Below are positions 1-7,300 of a DNA stretch of 64,000 nucleotides, piece by piece (the stretch's first letter is position 1; every line of letters begins with the position of its first letter). The stretch is from Spirochaetota bacterium (GTDB taxonomy: Bacteria; Spirochaetota; UBA4802; UBA5550). The stretch covers positions 22,729 through 86,728 of the forward strand of contig JAFGJK010000030.1 of assembly GCA_016929135.1 (NCBI GenBank), read 5' to 3'. A model generated the notes under the pieces. It did no database searches and had not been told where the DNA came from. It worked only from the letters and a program-made list of their open reading frames with translations. Both the position numbers and the translations under genes were made by a program.

Positions 1-133
1 CATCCCCGTGAGCACAATTCACCGACTGCCGGTCCATTGTTCCGATGCAGGCAATAGCCCCCCGAGGGACCTCCTGGATGAGACCGGTCCTTCCACTGGC
101 ATCGTTGCAATAGATAAGGATTACTCGTGACAT
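1..133 (-). CDS. Possible N-terminal fragment, unknown protein (off window edge)
   Basis: On the minus strand an ATG at 133 opens a frame that stays open for 44 codons to the window edge. I do not recognise the product. A plus-strand frame also stays open from the edge to a TGA at 128-130 and could instead be the C-terminus of an upstream gene. Third-position GC is about the same in both, so the strand is unresolved. The minus-strand ATG has a GAGGGG only one base upstream, too close for a normal ribosome binding site. Confidence 0.22.
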   Translation of the reverse strand, partial: MSRVILIYCNDASGRTGLIQEVPRGAIACIGTMDRQSVNCAHGD

Positions 134-200
134 GCCCCTCGGGGGGACTGTGGGAGGTGCGGCGTATTCCCCCCGGGTGCCTCCCCTGCAGTAAAAGTTC

Positions 201-230
201 TTGTCAAAAAAAGCCCCGTCCCCCGAGAAT
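201..230 (+). promoter_or_regulatory. Possible promoter for the exporter gene
   Basis: TTGTCA at 201-206 is followed after 18 bases by GAGAAT at 225-230. Each box matches the sigma70 consensus only partly. It would place transcription start near 237, which favours the ATG at 260 over the upstream TTG at 230 as the start of the following gene. Confidence 0.3.
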
Positions 231-259
231 TGCCCCTATCCGGAGGGCATGGACAGGAC

Positions 260-3200
260 ATGGATCGGCAGAAGACCAGGATACGCTGGGATGTGGTTAT
301 GGTCACCATGGCGGTGGTGGGGCTCCTCTTCTTCCTCGGCATGCAGAGGATCCGCATCGACTCGGACATCCTGAACTCCCTCCCCTCCGACGACCCGGTC
401 CTCGCCGACGCCGCCTACATTTTCCGCAACCACCCGATCCAGGACCAGATCGCCCTTGACATCTCGCTGGAGCAGAGCGATCCCGACGCCCTGGTGGCGG
501 CGGCGCAGCGGGCAGAGGCCTCCCTGGTGAAGAGCGGCCTCTTTGAGAGCGTTGGCACCTCGGGCATGCAGCGGCTCTTCCCCCTGATGCTGGAGCAGGT
601 GATGGAATCGCTGCCGCTCCTGTTCACCCCCCAGGAGCTTGAGCGTCGGGTCTCCCCGCTGCTCCACCGGGGGGAGATAAAAAAGGTACTGGAGAAGCGG
701 ATGGCCGACCTGGCGAACCTTGAGGGTATCGGCCAGGCGGGGATGATCGCTCGCGATCCCCTGGGCCTCGCCTGGATCGTCCTGTCCAGGCTCTCGGACC
801 TCTCGCCGGGCGGCGGCGCCACCCTGTACCGGGGACAGCTGCTCACACAGGACGGCAGGAGCCTCCTGATCCTGCTGAAACCGCGGCACTCCGCCACGGA
901 CACCGATTACGCCAGGAGGATCCAGGCCGCCATCGAAGATGCCCGCCGTGAGATAGCCCGGGGCGCCGGGGGCCGCGCCTTCACCGTGACCGCCGTGGGG
1001 GCCTACCGTGCGGCCCTGGACAACGAGGACATGGCGAAGTCCGACGTGGAGCTCGCCCTCACCATTTCGACGCTGGGCATCGCACTGCTCCTGATCCTCT
1101 CCTTCCCCAGGCCCCTCTTCGGGCTCCTCTCCATGGTCCCCGCCATGGTGGGGACCGTTGGCTCGCTCTTCGTCTATTCGCTCTTCCACGACTCCATATC
1201 GATCCTTGCCCTGGGATTCGGCGGGGCCGTCGTCTCCATCACCGTGGATCACGGAATCGCCTTCCTCCTGTTCCTGGACCGGAACGAGGCCACCAGCGGC
1301 AGGCAGGCGGCCCACGAGGTCTGGACCGCGGGTCTCTTCGCCACCCTCACCACCATCGGCGCCTTCCTCGCCCTGGTCTTCAGCGGCTTCGAGATACTCT
1401 CTCAGATCGGCCAGTTCACCGCCATGGGGCACGCCTTCTCCTTCATCTTCGCCCATACGGTCTTCCCCATGGCCTTCCCGGCCGTGGCGCCGGCGGCCCG
1501 GAGAAAGGTCCTGCCGGTGCGCCGTGTCGCCCGGTGGATCGGCGCCGACCAGCGGCTCCGCAAGGTTTTCATCGCCCTGGCGCTCTTCTGTGTGATGCTC
1601 TTCTTCTCGAAGCCGGACTTCAGGATCGACATCGGCGCGATGAACTCCGTCACCGCCGAGACACTGGCGGCGGAGAAGACCGTGAGTTCCCACTGGGGGA
1701 CGATCTTCACGAAGGTTTACCTGCTCGTCGAGGGATCGAGCCTGGGGGACCTCCGGGCCAAGGGGGACCGCCTCTGCGCCCTCCTGGAAAGCGACAGGGC
1801 CGGCGGGAGAGTGGCCTCCTTCTTCAACTCATCGATGATCGTCCCCGGCGAAGAGCGGGGGGGTGTCAACGCGAGGGCCTGGAACGACTTCTGGTCGCCG
1901 GCCCGCACCATCCCCCTGAAACGTGACCTGGCATCCGTCTCACGCGAGGTGGGGTTCTCCGCCGGCGCCTTCGATCCCTTCCTTAAATCGCTGAAGTACT
2001 CCGGCACCGTACAGCCGGTGCCGGAGGCGCTGGCCCCGATCCTGGGGATCACCCGGAAGGGCAATCTCTGGCTTCAGACATCCACCGTCACGCTGGGCCC
2101 CTCCTTCAGCCCGGACGGGTTCCACCGGCGCTACTCGCCGCTGGCCAGGATCTTCGATCCCGCCAATTTCTCCAGGAGACTCTCAGAGACGCTCTCCTCC
2201 ACCTTCCTCTGGATGATACTGATCCTGGGCATCGGCGCGGTTCTGCTTCTTCTCATCTTTCTCATGGACCTGACGCTCACCCTCGTCTCGAGCCTCATGG
2301 TGATCTTCACCTTCGTCTGCACCCTGGGCACCCTGCATCTCCTGGGACGCCCCCTGGACATCCCGAGCCTGATGATCGCCATCATCATCCTGGGGATGGG
2401 CATCGACTACACCCTGTTCATCGTGAAGGCCTACCAGCGCCATCCCCGGGACACGCGGCAGCCCATCGACATCATGAACCTCGCGGTGCTCCTAGCCTCC
2501 ACCTCCACCATGATCGGCTTCGGCTCCATGGTCCTGGCGCGCCACACGCTCCTGCGCAGCGTGGGTATCGTGTCGCTCACCGCCATCGTCTTTTCCATCG
2601 TCGGGGCGTACATGATACTGCCGCCGCTGCTGCGGCGCCTCTTCCCGCCCCTAGCGCCGGCCACCGCGGGGCTCCAAGCAGGATCCCGGGAGCACCGCCG
2701 TCGGATCATGCGGCGCCTGCGGCACCTGGAGGCCCATCCCCGGCTCTTCGCCTTCTTCAAAATGAAGACCGACCCGATGTTCCGGGAGCTCGGATCGATG
2801 GTGCCGGACCCGAAACGGATCATCGACATCGGCACCGGCTTCGGCGTTCCTGCCCTGTGGCTCCTGGAGCTGTATCCCGAGGCATCGCTCTACGGCATCG
2901 AGCCGGACCATGAGAGGGCGCGCTTCGCCGACATGATGATCGCCGGCCGCGGCTCCATCGCCGCCGGTGCAGCCCCGGAGATGCCGGCGATCCGGGGGGG
3001 GGCTGACACCGCGCTTATGATCGACATGGTGCACCACCTGGACGACGGCGAGCTGAATCTCGCCCTCTCACGCATCCACTCGCTCCTCCTCCCCGGGGGG
3101 AGGATCGTCATCCGCACCACGATCCCCCTGCGGCGCCGCACCTTCCTTCGCAGCATGGAGGAGCTGCGGCTGAGGCTCTCCGGCCGGAGGCCCGCCTATC

Positions 3201-3310
3201 GCTCCCGGGAGGCGCTCTGCCTGAGGCTCCGGCGCCGCGGGTTCAGGGACATCCAGGTGACCCCCTCGGGGACCGGCAGGGAGGAATTCTGGTTCACCGC
3301 CAGGGCATAG
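260..3310 (+). CDS. RND/MMPL-family lipid exporter fused to a C-terminal SAM methyltransferase
   Basis: This is a 1016-residue inner-membrane protein. A first transmembrane helix (about 12-28) precedes a large periplasmic loop, a helix bundle (about 255-455), a second loop (about 455-640) and a second bundle (about 640-800): the duplicated MMPL plan used to move lipids or lipid-linked products. After about residue 815 a soluble class I methyltransferase domain follows, with a motif I of DIGTGFG type near residue 856 and a VRTTIP strand near the end. MMPL exporters normally stop after the second bundle, so the methyltransferase is an added domain. The frame also opens at a TTG (230), but ATG 260 is preferred because it follows GGAGG (242-246) and a possible promoter. 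The next gene, an LpxL-like acyltransferase, starts 4 bases downstream, so both are probably one operon. Similar combinations occur in aryl-polyene and related outer-membrane lipid loci; the cargo here is unknown. A G9 run (2994-3002) lies in the methyltransferase part without breaking the frame. Confidence 0.85.
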   Translation: MDRQKTRIRWDVVMVTMAVVGLLFFLGMQRIRIDSDILNSLPSDDPVLADAAYIFRNHPIQDQIALDISLEQSDPDALVAAAQRAEASLVKSGLFESVGTSGMQRLFPLMLEQVMESLPLLFTPQELERRVSPLLHRGEIKKVLEKRMADLANLEGIGQAGMIARDPLGLAWIVLSRLSDLSPGGGATLYRGQLLTQDGRSLLILLKPRHSATDTDYARRIQAAIEDARREIARGAGGRAFTVTAVGAYRAALDNEDMAKSDVELALTISTLGIALLLILSFPRPLFGLLSMVPAMVGTVGSLFVYSLFHDSISILALGFGGAVVSITVDHGIAFLLFLDRNEATSGRQAAHEVWTAGLFATLTTIGAFLALVFSGFEILSQIGQFTAMGHAFSFIFAHTVFPMAFPAVAPAARRKVLPVRRVARWIGADQRLRKVFIALALFCVMLFFSKPDFRIDIGAMNSVTAETLAAEKTVSSHWGTIFTKVYLLVEGSSLGDLRAKGDRLCALLESDRAGGRVASFFNSSMIVPGEERGGVNARAWNDFWSPARTIPLKRDLASVSREVGFSAGAFDPFLKSLKYSGTVQPVPEALAPILGITRKGNLWLQTSTVTLGPSFSPDGFHRRYSPLARIFDPANFSRRLSETLSSTFLWMILILGIGAVLLLLIFLMDLTLTLVSSLMVIFTFVCTLGTLHLLGRPLDIPSLMIAIIILGMGIDYTLFIVKAYQRHPRDTRQPIDIMNLAVLLASTSTMIGFGSMVLARHTLLRSVGIVSLTAIVFSIVGAYMILPPLLRRLFPPLAPATAGLQAGSREHRRRIMRRLRHLEAHPRLFAFFKMKTDPMFRELGSMVPDPKRIIDIGTGFGVPALWLLELYPEASLYGIEPDHERARFADMMIAGRGSIAAGAAPEMPAIRGGADTALMIDMVHHLDDGELNLALSRIHSLLLPGGRIVIRTTIPLRRRTFLRSMEELRLRLSGRRPAYRSREALCLRLRRRGFRDIQVTPSGTGREEFWFTARA

Positions 3311-3314
3311 CTCC

Positions 3315-4199
3315 ATGGAACGGACGGTCTACAGAACGCTCACCGCGCTCACCAGGATCTTCGGACCCTGGGTGTTCAGGTTTTTCTCCTGGTGGATCGC
3401 CACCGGGTTTTTCTTCCTCTTCCCGAGGCGTGTGGCCGTCGGCGTGAGGTTCTACCGGGCCCTCTACCCGGCACGGGGGCGCGCATACCACCTGTGGTGC
3501 ACCTGGCGCCAGTACCACAACTTCACCCACGTCTTCCTGGACCGTTTCCTCCTTCACTTCCCCGAGCGGATCAGCTACACCTCCCGCGGGCTGGAGCACC
3601 TCGTCGCCGCATCGAAGAGCGGCAGGGGCGGGATCATACTGATGTCCCACATGGGGAACTGGGAGATCGCGGCACGCCTGCTGCAGGACACGGGAATCCG
3701 CCTGCTCCTGTACATGGGGGCCAGGGACAAGGAACGGATCGAGCGAATCCAGAAGGAGACCCTCTCCGAGAGCGGCATCACCATCATCGCGGTGGAGCAG
3801 GACCGGGAATCGCCGCTGGACATACTGGAGGGGGTCAGGTTCATCGGCGGCGGCGGATTCGTCTCCATCACCGGCGACCGCCTCTGGAGAAATGAGCAGC
3901 GCGCCGTCCCGGTGCGCTTCATCGGCCGCACCGCCCTGGTCCCCCAGGGACCCCACGCCATGGCCCTCCTGGCGAGGGCCCCCCTGTTCATCTTCTTCAT
4001 CTTCCGGACCGGTACCGGCAGCTACCATATCACCTGCTCTGACCCCATCGATGTCGCCGCCGACGGCAGGGCGGGGAAGAGGGCGGCGGTCCGGGAATCG
4101 GCACAGACCTACGCAGACCACCTGGAGCGGGCGCTCCGTGAGCATCCCACCGAATGGTACCACTTCGAGGAGTTCATCACGGACGCGGAGGAGGAGTGA
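3315..4199 (+). CDS. LpxL/HtrB-like lysophospholipid (lipid A-type) acyltransferase
   Basis: The 294-residue protein belongs to the LpxL/LpxM/HtrB acyltransferase family, membrane-associated enzymes that move an acyl chain to a glycolipid or lipid-linked acceptor. An N-terminal hydrophobic stretch (about 15-40) anchors it. The HX4E catalytic motif is visible as SHMGNWE with His112 and Glu117. Length is normal for the family. It lies 4 bases after the exporter-methyltransferase gene, so it is very likely co-transcribed, which argues for a role in building the lipid that the exporter moves rather than in housekeeping lipid A synthesis. The ribosome binding site is weak, consistent with translational coupling to the upstream gene. 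Confidence 0.85.
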   Translation: MERTVYRTLTALTRIFGPWVFRFFSWWIATGFFFLFPRRVAVGVRFYRALYPARGRAYHLWCTWRQYHNFTHVFLDRFLLHFPERISYTSRGLEHLVAASKSGRGGIILMSHMGNWEIAARLLQDTGIRLLLYMGARDKERIERIQKETLSESGITIIAVEQDRESPLDILEGVRFIGGGGFVSITGDRLWRNEQRAVPVRFIGRTALVPQGPHAMALLARAPLFIFFIFRTGTGSYHITCSDPIDVAADGRAGKRAAVRESAQTYADHLERALREHPTEWYHFEEFITDAEEE

Positions 4200-4305
4200 C
4201 GGGGCATCATCCCGATGTCCGCGGCACTCACGAAAATGGCTTGCATCAGAAGGCCGGCGTACTATCATAACCGGTCGCCCGGTGCGGACAAATACCGAAA
4301 ATGAC

Positions 4306-4334
4306 TGGGAAAAGGGCCCGCGTTGTGCTATACT
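4306..4334 (+). promoter_or_regulatory. Extended -10 promoter for the carboxylase gene
   Basis: TGcTATACT at 4326-4334 is an extended -10 element. The matching -35 position (TGGGAA, 4306-4311, 17-base spacing) is poor, as is usual for extended -10 promoters. Transcription would start near 4341, about 29 bases before the ATG at 4370, making the large carboxylase gene a separate unit from the upstream pair. Confidence 0.45.
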
Positions 4335-4369
4335 AAAAACATACAGGATACGATCATCCGCACGCTGTC

Positions 4370-7300
4370 ATGGATACGGCAACACTGGAAAAACTGATCG
4401 CCGCCTCTCTGGAGCGGCTGCGGCGCATCAACCCATCCGTGGCCGGGAGGCCCGCGGAGGGCCTGTCGCCGCCCCGCCGCACCAGGGGCCACCGGCTCCG
4501 GAAGGTGCTGGTGGCCAACAGGGGGGAGATCGCCAAGCGGTTCTTCCTGGCCCTGCACGAGGAGGGTATTCCCTCGGTGGCCGTGGTGACCGACCCGGAC
4601 AGGGGGCAGTCCTGGTATGAGTTCGCCGACGAGGTTGTCTTCATCGGCGAGCACCACCGCTACTCCAGCATCGAGACCGTCATCGCTGCGGCGCGGCTCA
4701 TCGGCGCCAACGCCATCTACTCGGGCTACGGATTCCTCTCGGAGAATCCGGAATTCGTCGAGGCCATCAACGCCTCATCGAAGGCCGGCGCCCCCCTCGT
4801 CTTCATAGGCCCGAATCACCGGACCATGCGCACCCTGGGGAACAAGGTGAGGGCCCGGGAGCTCGCCCGGCAGCACGACATACCCCTCTTCGACAGCTCA
4901 GGGATCCTCACGCCGGCGGAGATGGACCGGGCGGAGGAGGAGGCGCGCCGCATCGGCTACCCGGTGATGGTGAAACCGGTCTCAGGGGGCGGCGGCAAGG
5001 GGATGTACCCGGTCTCCGGCGAAGAGGGGCTTACCTGGGCCGTGCAGTCCTGCGCCAGGATCGGCAGGGATCTCTACGGGAGCGACCTCTTCTACATCGA
5101 GAAATTCATAGAGCAGCCGGTGCACATCGAAGTACAGGTGTTCAACGGCCATGCCATCGGGATACGCAAGTGCGCCGTGCAGCGGCGCAACCAGAAGATC
5201 ATAGAGGAGAGCGGCCACTCGTTTCTCCAGGAGGCCGAGTCCCTTCCGCTCATGGCTGCCGCGGAGACGATGGCGCGCATCTCCGGCTACTGCAGGGGGG
5301 GCGGGGCCGGCACCGTCGAGTTCCTCTTCGACGCCACAACCGGGCGGTTCGGGTTTCTGGAGATGAACACCAGGCTCCAGGTGGAATACGCCGTGACCGA
5401 CCAGTCCCTGGGGATCGACCTGGCGAAATGGCAGATACTCTACTTCGACGGCAGGGAGCGCGAGATCATCGGTCTGGAGGCGCTGAAGCGGGGGGAGGTC
5501 GACAGGGACCATTCCATTGAATGCCGCATCTACGCCGAGGAACCGGAGAACGACTACCTCCCGTCGCCGGGGACCATCGTGGAGATGGACCTCCCCACCT
5601 TCAACGGGATACGGTGCGATTTCGGCTTCGGCGAGGGGGACACGATCCTCCCGATGTACGATCCCCTGGTGGGGAAGATCATCGCCCAGGGGGCCACCAG
5701 GAGCGAGGCGATCATTCGCCTGGAGCGAGCCCTCCAGGAGCTTTACATCAAGGGGATAAAGACGAACATCAGCCAGCTTTTGAGGATCGTCCGGCACCGG
5801 GCCTTCCTCGGGGGCGATTACACCAACAACATCCTCCTGGAACACGCGGACCTCTCCTTCAGGGAGCGCGAGGCAGGCAGCTGCGCCGGCGGGGCCCGCA
5901 GGATCAAGCACATCATCTTCGGCGCCTTCGCCGAGCACGTGCGTCTGATCCAAAAATCGGTGCGCGATTTCATGATCGTCGCGAACATCGAGGGGTATAT
6001 CGAGGCGCCGGTGCTCCCCAGCGTCCCCACCGGCTTCTTCACGGAGCACCGGGGGGCGCGCTGCAGGCTCGATTTTCTGCAGGTGTCGATGGACCGCTTC
6101 TACGCCTACGTGGACTCGGTATTCAGCGGCACCATCCTCATCGTCTCAATAAACGACCGGAGCGACGATCTGCTCCTCCAGTACGGCAACAGTTCCTACA
6201 GGATCCGCATCAACCGCCACGGCCCCCTGGTGGACCTGCGGATGAAGGACGAGAAGAACAAGATCGACTATTTCCGCCTCAGGGTGGAGCCCGAGGGGTC
6301 CGCCGGCGGAGGGGACATCGCCACCGTGCTCTCCCCGTTCCAGGGAACCTTTGTCTCCTTCTGCAGCGACCGGCTGAAGCCGGGGGCCCTGGTGAGGAGG
6401 GGGGAGCCCCTGGTGGTACTCTCTTCGATGAAGATGGAATCGGTGATCAGCGCGCCAGAAGACGGGGAGATCATCTCCCTCATCGAGGAGGGTGACGCCT
6501 CCCGCCTGATCCTCACCACCACCAGGGACGGGAGGGTGATTGGCAGGAGTGTCCAGGAGGGGGAGCTGCTCGTCACAATCAGGACCCGCGGCGCCGGTAA
6601 AGCGCGCGCCTCGGCCATCCCCCGGAAAAAACACGCGACTGACCGGAGGGGGGGGAGGACGCTCCCGGAGCAACTGATGCGGGAGGACTGCGAGGCCTGG
6701 GCCTCGAAGAATCCCGGCGCCCACCTGGAGGACCTCATGATGCTCCTCGCCTCGGCCTCCCAGGGGTTCATCAGAGACCAGCGCATCATCGACATGCTCA
6801 AGAGGATACTGAAGAGGATACCTGCCGAGGGGATGCGACGGCGGGTGCCGGAGAGGACCCAGGATGCGCTGGACAGGCTGATACTCCAGTTCACCTGCGT
6901 GAAGCGGGTGTTCTCGCCGGTGCTCTCCGAAAGCGGCCTCACCTACCAGGAGGAGCTGAACCTCCACGTGGAGCGGCGCCGGGACCTGAAGCTCTCCCCC
7001 TCCTTCGAGGAGGTGATGGACATTCTCCGCAACGCCTACGGTCTGTCGCATTGGAGCGGGCGGCCCGAGGTGAAGAAGATGTTCTCCCAGTTCCATCTCT
7101 TCCTCCTGCGCCTCTCGCACCAGTTCTGCATGGAGCACACCGATCTTATACAGAAATCGGTGCAGATGCTCTCCCTGGTCCCCCGGCCCCTCGAGGGGAC
7201 GCGCAGAACCCTGGCGATGCTGCTGGAGCAGGAGCAGGCGGAGCGGGACGATACTCTGCTGAAATTCATAAAGCGGACCTTCGCGGAGAAGCTCCAGGGG

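Noticed and set aside
236..1693. Long minus-strand frame opposite the exporter gene
   Set aside because: Shadow of the exporter reading frame; rich in His, Gly, Glu and Pro with no family motif.
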